Source: Ixodes scapularis (Eukaryota; Arthropoda; Arachnida; Ixodida; Ixodidae). From it: DNA of 64,000 nt. Shown piece after piece: positions 11,375 through 23,300 of this stretch (position 1 is its first letter; the number at the start of each line of letters is the position of its first letter). Under the pieces are notes generated by a model. That model saw only the letters and a list, made by a program, of their open reading frames with translations. It ran no database searches and was not told the DNA's origin. Location: contig NW_024609846.1 in assembly GCF_016920785.2 (NCBI RefSeq), forward strand, positions 121,237,473 through 121,301,472. The letters run 5' to 3'. Both the position numbers and the translations under genes were made by a program.

Positions 11375-14300
11375 GTAAGCATGCTCAAGCCCCTGGGCTC
11401 CCGTTCCACCGTGTTTGCGAGCTGACTTGCGCGTTCTTTAAGCCGAATCGCCCATACACCTAGGCCTAATAACAGTGTAACCCCCATCGCTGACGCGCTC
11501 TTAGCAGCACCTCGGCTAAATGCGTATGTTTCGAGCTTTAAGCTCAGTTACTAAAACCTTGCATCGCAAACGTGTCCTCAGACCCATCCATGCCTGTGAT
11601 ATTGAACGCTGTGCTTGTTTTTGATTGTTGATTAACACAGGCAGCACGACCTCGCCACACAATGACGCGTGATGTTTGTTGGCTTTGAGCCGCCGCTGTG
11701 CAAACTGCCGGCCGAGCAGTGGTTTCAATAAATCTACGTCTACTGGAGGGTTTAGTTATCTCGAGGTTAGATCCCTGAGCGTGCCTTTGCAAAGTCCTAG
11801 CGCTCGTCGCCCAAACGGTAAAACTACGCGTGAGAGAGATACGCATTATCTGTAAAGCGTGACGTCTGTCCGTAGGATGTTCTTTCCTGTTCAAGCTCCG
11901 CTGTTCTTTTCTTTGCTCGAATCGCGCTTCGTGACGACGCCTTTGCGCCGGTCGTGGATTCTCTCATCCGTGTGAAAAATCTCGTTTCAGGAATACATCT
12001 GCCCCCGATGCCAGTCCGGTTTCATCGAAGAAGTGGCGCAGGGCCCGGCTGAGCCTTCTATGTAAGTGTCAGCCACGTTCCTCGGCGAACTCGGTCGCTT
12101 CCCGTGCCTGATTTTTAAAGCATCACCCGTTCGTGCCTACGACGCCGCGGCGATAACGAGCACTTCGTAGGCCTTATAGCGTTTAACTGGCATGACTGCG
12201 TTCAAAGTTTCAGACATTCCTTCGTACACAGACCCCACTGTTTCTAAGCTTGGCATTGGCGAACATAACCGACATTAATATAAACCAGGCGGCCCGTAGC
12301 CGCTACGTCAAATCGAGGAAAAATGAAACAAAGTCGACTGTGCTGCAGCAGCAAAAACTAATGTAATTTTAAGTCACACCGTTGGTTAAGTTGACACCCC
12401 CCTGTAAAAGACTGTTTCTCACAAATGTTGGTTTATAAGTCGCACAGATATATTTGTACGGTTGACACGGTGACACAGCATTGATAATCACCCATATGTA
12501 TACTGTGATTGTGGTATACGTGCAAGCAAGTTTCAGTATTCTTGCCTTCGTATCTAATAAGAAACAATAACCTCCTGTGTCAAATTTCTGCAGCTAAAGT
12601 ATATGCTTACAGAAAAATAAAAAATCTTTCTTATAAGGTGCATTCACGGAAATTTTGGAAAAAAGCAGCGACTTGTTTGGGAAATGCAGTATAACAAAAT
12701 ACTGTAAGGAATACAAGCTCATACTGGTGCATCACCTGCAACAAAAGTGTTTGGAGCTGCCAAAATAGGTGTCCAAAGTGGACAGAGGTTTATTTCGGGG
12801 AAGGTGCCGCATAACAGAAATTTTAATTGCATGTCGAAAGAACCCCAGGTGATTTAGATTAAACCCTAGTCCTTTGCTGGAACGTGCTAATGCCCCCTGT
12901 TTGGTTTGGCACTTAAAACCCCCAAATCTGTGAAATTTGACTTTGGATATCTAGAGGGGAGAGTTTAGGGAGTATCTAGGAAATGTTTCCTTTTTTCCAG
13001 AGTACAGTCTATTCCTGTGTATTTTGGCAGAACGCACGCTTCGTAACGTAAAGTGAGCCGATGCCCAAGTTTTTCTTGTAGCCTACTCCAGGTCGCTTAC
13101 TTGCCTTTATTTTTGTATTCTGAAGCTGGGAAGCCTGTGCTATTCTCTATGCAAGCGCTGCATCATAGAGGAACGTTTTAAATGTGAAAATCATGTTTCC
13201 TTTCAACGTTCCTGCAACTATACTTCATCTTAAGGCTGGTTCAAATGTAATTACAATGAATCTTGAGACTGAGGTAAATGGACAGCACAAACACAAAGTC
13301 TCTGTGTTCTTCATAATTATATTCAATTTACACCAGCTGGTTAATGCCCTGACTTTTTTCATGGCTCCATCAGTCGCATTTAAGCATGACCGACTGTGTC
13401 AGGACTCCTTGTGTACCACTATGGCAGATTGAGTGGACCTTGAGTCAGGCACGTAGCCAGGATTTTGTTTCGGGGTGGGGGGCCCGCCCATGACAAAATG
13501 CTGTATGAGGGGGAGGGGGGAAAAGAGGTCCCAGCAAAATAGAGATTTTGGGGGGGGGGGGGGGGGGGGCACATTTTTGACGGCATTATGAAATCTCGCC
13601 AAAAAGTGCAACTGTCTGGAACCCGAAACTGACTCTCTAAGAAGCGCTCATACTGGCTCGACAACACGAGGACGTGAAAATGAGAAAAAACGTCGAGCAA
13701 CGGCTTTGCAGTCAAGTCCCCTCAATGTTGATGCTGCGTCAAGGAAGCCAACCAAGGTGGCACCCTCCACCAGAGTTTGAGAACCTTCTTGAAGCCAGGA
13801 CCGCGGCCGGGACAGCCAGCCTCGTGGGTTGAAGGTGTCGTGCGACTATTGCGGTAACGCACCACACTCAGGTTTTGAGTGTTCTGCCAGGAGAGCTTTG
13901 TGTAACCACTGCCGAAAAAGAGACATTTTGCGTTCATTTGTTGCTCGAAAATGAAGCATCTTGGCTAGTCCAGCTGCACTCCGTGGATTCATCGCAAACG
14001 CCCGGCCGATACGTCGTCGTGCACGTCAAAGGCTGCCCCTTCCAGTTCAAGGTGGACTACGACGTGGACCTTTCTGTCGTCCTCTGCTCTTTTCCGGAAT
14101 GTCCTGCCTCATTGGACCAACCCATGGGTGAGCAACTCGTCGGTTCGGGACGCTGCCGTTTCAACCTTCTCAGGACGTTCCTGGGTACCCTGGCACGGCG
14201 AGATCGCACAGTGCATTAGAAGCTGTACATTGTCGGCGAAGTAGACACTCCTCTGCCGGGCTACGCTGTGATAGTCGCTCTCGGGGTTGTTCACTTAGTT

Positions 14301-17300
14301 GGCTCCGTAACCGATATCGACCTGTCGAAGACTAGACCGATGCCACCTGCCGTTGTGGGACTTGGTACGATGCCGGACCTGTACCACATCCGCATCAGGC
14401 CCGGGGCGGTGCTCTTCTCATTGAGCGTACCGAGAAGGATTCCCATTCCTCGCAGAGGGGTGGTGAAAGACAAACTCGACAAAATGGAGAGAGAAGGCGT
14501 CGTCCAGCATGTTGAGACAACCTGCGGCGCGGTGCGCCGGCCTCGTCGTGATACTCAAGGCTGCAGGCGGCCATCGGCTGTGCGTCGATCTAACCAAGTT
14601 GAACCAGGTCGTTCTCCGTGAGAGGCACCTGATGCCAACCATCGACCAAGTTCTGGGGCTGCTAGGAAGCGCTAGTCTTTTTGAAACTCGATGCAACGTC
14701 GGGGTTTCATCAAGTGCGTCTCTGTGAAAGCAGCCAAGACTATACAATGTTTATCATGCCCTTTGGGCGTTATTGCTACAGACACTTTCCCTTCAGCATC
14801 ACCTCAGTCCCGGAGATGTTCCGATGTCAGATATTCTCAAGGGCCTCGATGGTTCGTCAACATGGTGGACGACATCCTCGTTTTTGGCAGAGACAGATCG
14901 CAGCACGACGCTAGACTTGACGCCATCCTAAAGAGACTCGAGCAAGCTGGCGTTATGCTTAACGCCTCCAAATGTCAGTTCGGTGTATCGTCCGTCAAGT
15001 TCCTGGGTGTGGTCGTCAGTGCCAAGGGCATTACACTGAACCCAGACAAGGTCTCCGCCATCACGAGCGTGCGGCCTCTGACGGATGTGCACGAGGTGCG
15101 ACGCCTCCTGAGCCTTCTGAACCATGTTGGACGATTCTTGCCGAATATATCTGCTACGACTGCGCCGGTCAGGCTCCTTTTGAATAAGGACATGGTCTGG
15201 ACCTGGTGATCTGCCCAAGCTACTGCCTTCAAGTTGCTGAAGCGTATGGTGGCATCTAGCCCTTGCGTCGCCCACTACAATTCAGAGTACCCCACGACCG
15301 TATCCGCAGACGCCAGCTCGTACGGCCTGTAGCAAGCATCAGGGGTACGCCTAGCAGTCGCTTTTGCGTCGCGTGCCTTGACTGCTGCTGAAGAGTGGTA
15401 TAGTTGGATCAAAAAGGAAGCGATTGGAGTCTCGTGGGCAGTTCAGCGCTTTGAAGAGTTTCTGTGCGGCCTCAGCTTCGTTGTGGAGACTGACCACCAG
15501 CCGTTGGTCAGGTTGCTGGGTATCGCCAATCTCGACCTCGTGCCTCCTCGCATTCAACGTTTCTGCATCAGACTTCTGCACTATCAGTTCTCGGTAGAGT
15601 ATGTTCCGGGAAAGTACCTCGCCCCTGCCGACATGCTGTCAAAAAATCCCGAGGGCCTCCCTCCATCTGCGTCTGCCACAGACAGCGTCATGCTCTTTGT
15701 GTCGCAAGTCGCGACAGCCCTTCCTTCGACTCTGGCAGTGTGCCTCGACGACTTCAGAGTGCAGTAAGCTTCAGATGCCGAGTGCTGTGCACTGAGGGTC
15801 TACTGTTCCAGAGGTTGGCCAAAATGGGATTAAGATGCTGAATATGACACGCTACTGGGATCATTGTGGCGACTTCTCCATTTGTGAAGACCTGCTGCTC
15901 ATTGGTGGGCGTCTCGTCATGCCGTCACTGTTGTGCAAGGGCCTGCTCCACGACGGGTACCAAGGTGTGAACCGGTGTCTGGCTCTAGCCAAGGACTCAG
16001 TGTGGTGGCCAGACCTCAAGAGTCAGGCAAAGACGACCGTCGAGAACTCTACTGCTTGGGCAAGCACTAGCGTTCAGCGCTGCGAGCCTACGTTGCCACC
16101 GAAACCCCTTCCGCGCCATGGGAGCGGGTTGCCACTGATTTGTTCTACCTGGATGGCCAGGACTTCCTTCTCATCGTCGACTGCCGTTTAGGTACCCTGA
16201 GGTCATAGCGCTCAGGTCAACATCCGCTGATGCTGTCATCTGTGCCATCAAGAGCATCTTCGCCCGGCACGGCATTCCACAGATGTTCATCAGCGACAAT
16301 GGCCCGCAGTCGGCCTGCGAAGCGTTCCAGGACTTTGTGAAATGCTATGGGTTGGATTGACGCACATCACGAGTAGTCCGTAGTCCGTGCTATCCCCAGC
16401 CGAATGGCAAAGCCGAGAGGATGGTCTGCACAATCAAAGACCTGTTCCAAAAAGCGGAAGACCTTTTCCTGGCACTGCTAGCATACTGGGACACTCCCGG
16501 CGTGTCGGGATAGAGCCCGGCCCAGCTCCTTATGGCGCATGCTCTACAAACGCGTCTACCTGTCACCGCCACAAGCCTTGTTCTTGATTGCCCTCAAGTT
16601 CAGGACTTCAACGAGGGCTACGCCACCCAGCGTTGTAGACAGCAAAGGAACTTCAATACTCGACAAGCTACGCGGGATCTTTGCGCTCTCCAAGACGGGG
16701 AGGAAGTGTCGGTGGAGGACACCCAGTCAACCGCAACGGTTCTGAGCCCTGCTCAGAGTCCACATTCCACGTCGTCCAGACAACCATTGGTGTCCTCGTG
16801 CGAAACCGCAGGCACCTCGTTCCCTGCAGCAGTTCACCATCGTCATCTTCGGAGACTCCTCGAACGACCGACGGTTCGGCAGCCTTGCAGCAGCAGTCCT
16901 CAGGGTACAGAGACAGCAGTAGAGCACCTCTTGCATCTCCGAGGGCACCTCCAGTATCTCCGAGTGCGCCTTCAGCATCTCCAAGGGCACCAGAGTTGCA
17001 CCACTCCTGTTGCGGACGGCGTGTGGTTGCCCCAAAATGACTGAACTTGTAATGCATGCTTTTCTCCGCTGCCGTGCGTAACGTGTAAGGCACATTGTTT
17101 CTCTTTTTGGGCTTTGGGCATAGCGAGTTTGCCAAAAGTTTCATTTTAAGGCAATGCTACGGTGCATAGCTTATCAGAGTTTGACTTTCTCCTAAGCTTC
17201 TTGGTTTTGTGAGCAAAGTGCTCTTGAAGAGGGGATGTAAAGGGCATTAATGTAGTGACTGAATATAAATTGTGGCGCTCTCTTTCGGTGATGATTGTAT

Positions 17301-20300
17301 TTATAAACGGCTTGCGTAATAAACGGGTCGGCTTTTTTCGACTGGCAAACTTGGCTGGCGGGGTCTCCTAACTCTCGGCCACCCCAGCCGCTCGCGCCTG
17401 AGCCTCGCGCTTCCTGGCCTTGCGCCTCACTTCTATGTGACTACTTCAATGGCAACCTCTTTCGGTTTCAGTTTTAAACCCGACCGTGACCCACATGCTC
17501 CAAACCACATACTTGTCAACAGCTAGTCAACTGTCAAGAGAAAAAAAAACCACACAGACACAATGTTTTCCCTGTCGAGGAGGCTTTTCCTTTCTTGTGG
17601 CTTATAAGTTTTGGGTTTACTTTGCCGAAGAATGTTTTCCGGTCTTTCCCTGGTATACAAGAACATTTTTTCCCAGGATGATTGATGCACCTTGTAGGAT
17701 TCTGCTTACCTGAATGCACGATGAAGTAGAGCTCACTCCATAGCTCGCTGTTGAGGACTGCTAGGGTAGGGTCACTCCGAAGTCTGCTGTAGGCTCCGAT
17801 GGAGAGGAGTCAACTCCGCAAGTCAGGAATTCTGAAGAAGCTGGTTTTATTGACTTTTTGCCACCACAATTTTTCCGTAGGCTCGCAAGACAAAGAAAGA
17901 CTAAAAGGTTGGTGCTGCCGTAGCAGTAAGATCCACCTGGAGGGGTCCACGCTACTGTACTAGGCAGATTCATGGGAAGGGAGAAGCTTCAAAAAGAAAG
18001 TAGAGGCTCCAAGGACCAGAGCCTTCCCCAGCAAGAATCTCTCTGGCTCCGCCTCCCCCCCCCCCCAACACACACTCAGGAGTTTGGGGGCCGGCTTATA
18101 TAGGCTGTGGGAAGTGAATGCGCTCGGGCCGGGGTAGGTGGTGTGGCTCCCGCAGATGGGCCACCTCGGCGATCATTCTCAAAGGTGTGCCAGTGGCAAG
18201 TTCACCCAGAAGGGCGACAGAGACGCCGCCCTCCTCGAGGATAGTGGCCTCGCCTCGTATCTGGGAAGCTGCCACCATGGCGGTCCCCACGACCTGCATG
18301 TCCTAGGCCTAGATAGGGAGACAGGAAAAGCGTGGCTTCCACAATCTGCATTTTTACTTTTTCTAGGGACAGCTTTTTTGGCGAGATAGAATGCTCAAAA
18401 GTGATCTTTAGCGAGAATCGGGTCTTCTTGGTGTAAAGAAAAATCTTCTCTTTGATTGGCTTCTTTTCTCTAAGACAGTAATTTGCTCCTGCGAAACATT
18501 CAATGACGACTCACTTCATAGTATCACTTATTTATTCTTTCTACACTCTGAGGTCGCACATGTTTGTGGTCCACTTTGGCAAAAAATGTATATCTGAACC
18601 TACGGAAATCCAATACGCATCCTTAGCCCTTGGCATCCGGATCCGATCCGCCGAATCTAATTCATTTTTATCCGCATCCGCCAGTTGACATCAAATATTC
18701 GCGAACGTGCAGGGATCTACTGATTTGTATCGTCCCCTTCTCTTTGTCCGGGGTCCGTGCATTTGAAAATAGAAGATATGTTGTATCCCTTCCCCAAACG
18801 TCTGTTTCGAGAAATGAGTTTGTCCTCCTCGGCCACTCCAATTTTTTTGCACAAGAAGACTGGAACAATTGATCTCTCCCCTTATCTCTACCCCTGTGTT
18901 TGTAGACACTTCCCCAACACTTCCTAGATAAGAAAGGGCTCCTGGCCACTCCCATTTTTTTTTTTTTCACAAAGAGACTGGAACAATTGATCTCCCCTCT
19001 TATCTCTACCCCTGTGTTTGTAGACTCCTGCCCAACACTTCCTAGATAAGTAAGAGCCGTTTTCTCTGCTGGGATCCAATACCTCTTTCTGACTTGGAAT
19101 GGCTTATCTTAACATAAACCTTATGTACAGGGCTTATGTTATCCAGGCAATAACATAAGTCGTATACTTTTTCAGATACTTGAGCAGTGCATGCTCAGTA
19201 GTTCCCCCGTGGTGCCTCTGGTGCCTCCTTATACTTGTGGCTTCTCTCTCTTGACAGTTCTGCTTAGACATCCTCTGCGTGGAGAAGGCTTTTTGAGTGC
19301 CATGACAGTGGCTTCTTTCCCTTGGCAGTTCTGCTTACACATCCTCTGCATGGGGAAGGCTTTTCAAGTCCCACGACACAAAAGGCTGTTTATAGAGGGA
19401 ACCAAACAACATGTGGTCGCTGCTTTTTCTATGCAATATGTGGCCTGCACGTGACATCAGTCCACCTCTCTTTCTGGTGGCGAGAAGCGCCTCGTTAATG
19501 CAGCAGAAGCTACCCTCTCACACGCCCTTTCCCCGACTACGTCTGACCAAGTAACGTCAGTGCAAGCTATGTATATTCTGTACCTAATTTCTCCTGTATG
19601 GTTCCCACTCATTGTACGCCAGACAATCAGAAACCGCCGATTGTCTGGCGTAATAAATTTGTGACAGTTCGTTTGTAGGCTGTCGTCCAACATTGGTTGG
19701 AAGTCACATCCAGATGAAAAACTAGTCAGAAATTATTGTGCGTGCAAACTGTTGAGGCCTTGCTTGTTTCTTCTTTGTCGCCCATGTCAACCTCGAAATT
19801 GGCGATTTTTTCCCCAATTAATGAAATTTGTTGTCAGAATGAATATGTTATCCCATTGAGAAACGTGGGTGGTTAAAAATGTTCATCATGGGAGCTGAAC
19901 TGCATTGTCCGACCCCATTCTCTTTTAACTGCTCTTTTGTAGGGGTTTCCTTCAAGACAAAACATGCGAGCCCCAGGTTTTTTTTTACCTCTGGGCCGCT
20001 CCCCGCAGGGGGCACCTGTGAAAGCAGGTGTTTGGAGAGTGGCGTCTCCACGGACCCCGAGCCATGCGGGTTCGCCCGCCCACGTATGGCTGTGCGTGGC
20101 TTTCCCGTGTCTGGGGAAAAGGGCATCCTGGTGGTTGAGCCAAGCCCGGGGTAGGTTTGGACCCTTCGGGGCCCCCCGGGCGAGGCAATACACCACTTCG
20201 GCCCCCGCTTCTCATAGACGGGAGTCCTGGTAAGGCCCGGCCAGGATGATTCAGTCTAGTTGCCACTTCTACTATCCCCTCCCTTCCATTCACCCTTGTC

Positions 20301-23300
20301 TTCTCCTTCTTTTCACTCTTCTCATTTCTCTTCTTTCCTTTTTCAACTCTTTTGGCGGCAAGGGCTAACCCTGGGTGGCGACAGACACCTTGTCTAGAAC
20401 CACACTTGGTTATAGAAACTGGGCAGCACTAATAGAGTAACGTCTTCAGCCAAGCCATTCTTGTTATGGAGCGTTACCTATTCCCTTGTTGGGCTCGGTG
20501 GTGGGCGGTGCACCACAGTTTCCGAAAACCCTCCCCCTTCATATGGGTTCCAAACTTAAACCTTTTGATCGGCCCCCCAAAAGGGGCTGCACCGAAGCAC
20601 TGAACATGATGAAAGAATCTTTCGTACTGCAGAAATTCCCGAAATTCCTTGTAATGCACTCGGAAGGTGACAAGCCACTTGGCAAAATTTCTCCCTTTCT
20701 GGTCTCCAAAGTTCTTGAAGGTGTTATTGGCTCCAATTACAGTGCAAAAAAGATGGCTTCTGATGATCTCCTTGTCGAGGTCAACACAAAGCAGCAGAGT
20801 GATGCCCTTCTCAAACTCAACCTTGTCTCCGACTACAAGGTAAGCGTCAGTCCTCACCGCAAACTGAACAGTGTTCAAGGAGTCATTTCTGAGGATGACT
20901 TGCTTGACTCACCTGAGCCAGAGATAATTGAGGGCCTCTCTAGTCAAGGAGTTACAGATGCACGACGAATCACTATCCGCCGTGATGGTGTGGAACGGAA
21001 GACAAAACACATCATTTTGACTTTCGATTCAACCACTCTGCCACAGACTGTAAAAGCAGGTTACCTTCAGTGCCGTGTCCGACCTTATGTGCCGAACCCT
21101 CAACGGTGCTTTAAGTGCCAGAGGTTCGGCCATGGGTCACGGAACTGTCGGGGAAGGGACACCTGTGCAAAGTGCTCCAGCAAGGAGCACGTCACAGATG
21201 CGTGCAATAATGAGCCCCATTGCGCAAACTGTGGTGGCAACCACCCGGCATACTCCCGCTCTTGCCCTGTGTGGAAAGACGAGAAAGAAGTTGTTACATT
21301 AAAAGTCACTGAAAACATCACGTATACTGAGGCAAAGAAGCGTTTTGCCTTTGTTTCAAAAGGCACTTATGCTGAGGCCGTGCGGAGGGGACCAGCTCGG
21401 CCAATGGTTTCGATGGGAACGCAGACGTCTCCGGACGACCTGCATCTCCCATCACGGTCCCCCTCGAAACCCCCGGGAGCGGCGCCGGTGGCACCGCCTC
21501 CGAACCGCAAGGTGAATGCTGCCTTGCCAGCATCCACCCCAGAACAGGAGATGACGTCTCCTGCTCAACCAGCTGCTTCGACCTCTCGGGGTCGGGGCCT
21601 ACCTCCCCACACCTCTGCTCCCCAGAGGAAGCCTGGGGAAGTGCCAAAGCAGTCGACCTCCAAGGGCCAGCTGCCAGCAACTGCAGACGAGCCCATGGAT
21701 GAGGGTGGGTCGAGATCTTATGAGGAGGCTCTCCTCTCAAGATCAGAGTCCACCCCCTCTGCCTCCGGTGACTCTAATCGGAGGCAGAATAACCCCCCCA
21801 AAAAACAAAGTGCACCGCGTGTAAAAATAGATTTTAAACCGTAAGGAATATAGCTTTTTAGTAGAATTTGTATGTTATACTTATTTTGTTTTAAATGGTT
21901 AAAAATATAGGTATAATGCAGTGGAACTGCCGCGGTCTTTTACGAAATATTGATGATGTCAACTTTTTTCTCGATGAGCTCCAGCCTGTTGCCATCTGTT
22001 TACAGGAGACTCATCTTAATGAAACACATACACAGGTATTACGGCGACATCAGGTTTTTAGAAAGGACCGTGTTTCTTGCAACAGCTCTTCTGGTGGAGT
22101 AGCTGTGGTTGTGCAGAGTGGTATTGCCTGTGCTCCTGTCCCTCTTGCGACCCACTTAGAGGCAGTAGCAGTTCGTGTTCTGCTTGACCGCCTAATTACA
22201 ATTGTCTCGCTTTACCTTCCACCAAACCTTCCAGTGCATGTACATGACCTGCAAGGACTTGTGGGCCAACTCCCGCAACCTTTTTTAATCTTAGGAGATT
22301 TTAATGCACACCACCCCATGTGGGGCAGTGGTCGTCAAGACTCCCGTGGTGGTGTCATAGAACGTTTTTTACTGTCATCTGGCCTTTGCCTTTTAAACAA
22401 GAGACAACCGACTTTTTTTAGTGCACCTCATAATACTTTTACTTCCATTGATCTTTCCATATCATCACCTGCTTTACTTCCTTGTTTTTCTTGGAAGGTT
22501 TTAGAAAATCCTTTTGGTAGTGACCATTTTCCTGTAATTTTAGAAAGTTCAGTATCCCTTCCTTCTCTTCGAGCTTGTGCTCCCAAGTGGAAATTAGATA
22601 AAGCCGACTGGTCTTTATTTTCTCTGGAGGCAGCCGTCGATCCCGCTGTTTTTTTAGCTATGTCTCCTGAGGAAGCGACTCTTTACCTTACTGAAAAAAT
22701 TATAAATGCTGCTTCTCTGTCAGTTCCCCGAACTTCTGGAAATATTCCCAAGAAATGCAGGCCTTGGTGGAACAAGGACTGTACGACCACCATAAAAGCT
22801 CAGAATAAGGCTTGGGGAAGGTTTCGGCGGTACCCGACTGTTCAGAACAAGATTAAATTCAAACAGTGCAAAGCAAAAGCTTGTTGGACACGAAAACAAG
22901 CCAAGAGGACCTCATGGGTAAAATATGTATCCTCTCTGAACAGTTTTGTTCCTGCAAAAGAGGTATGGGATCGTGTTCGGAAAATTCGGGGTACTTACCA
23001 CTCCTTCAGTATTCCCCTTTTTCCTTCATCATCCCCATCACTAAAAGATCAGGCTGACATTCTTGCTGATCATTTTCGAGAGGTCTCCAGTTCTTCAAAT
23101 TACAGTACTAAATTTAAAAAGTTCAGGTCTTTGGCAGAAAAACAGCCAATTGATTTCTCTGGAAGTGATACTGGTTACAACCGGCCGTTCACAATGTATG
23201 AACTTGAAATAGCCCTTGCAGTAAGGAAACAGTCAGCACCTGGCCCAGATATGATTCATTATGAACTGCTGAGGCACTTGTCGGCTGAATCCTTGATGAA

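Larger units (their letters stand above)
13720..17448 (+). mobile_element. Decayed Ty3/Gypsy LTR retrotransposon, 5'-truncated
   Basis: In order: a gag-type double zinc knuckle (13838-13937); a protease-like segment near 14030-14085 whose DSGA active-site motif is altered; reverse transcriptase (14380-15210) including the VDD catalytic core near 14865; the RNase H-like segment ending in EYVPGK and PADMLS (15378-15670); the integrase zinc-binding part (15900-16060) and core with SDNGPQ (about 16293) and NGKAERM (about 16407). Several frameshifts and in-frame stops split it, so no intact polyprotein remains. A polypurine-like AAGAGGGGA precedes a candidate 3' LTR. No 5' LTR was seen. It lies in RNF126 intron 2 in the sense orientation. 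Confidence 0.85.

Noticed and set aside
18096..18299. A 67-codon minus-strand ORF as a small gene
   Set aside because: It lies beside an LTR-like TATA box, has no recognisable domain, and equally long frames occur in the other phases.
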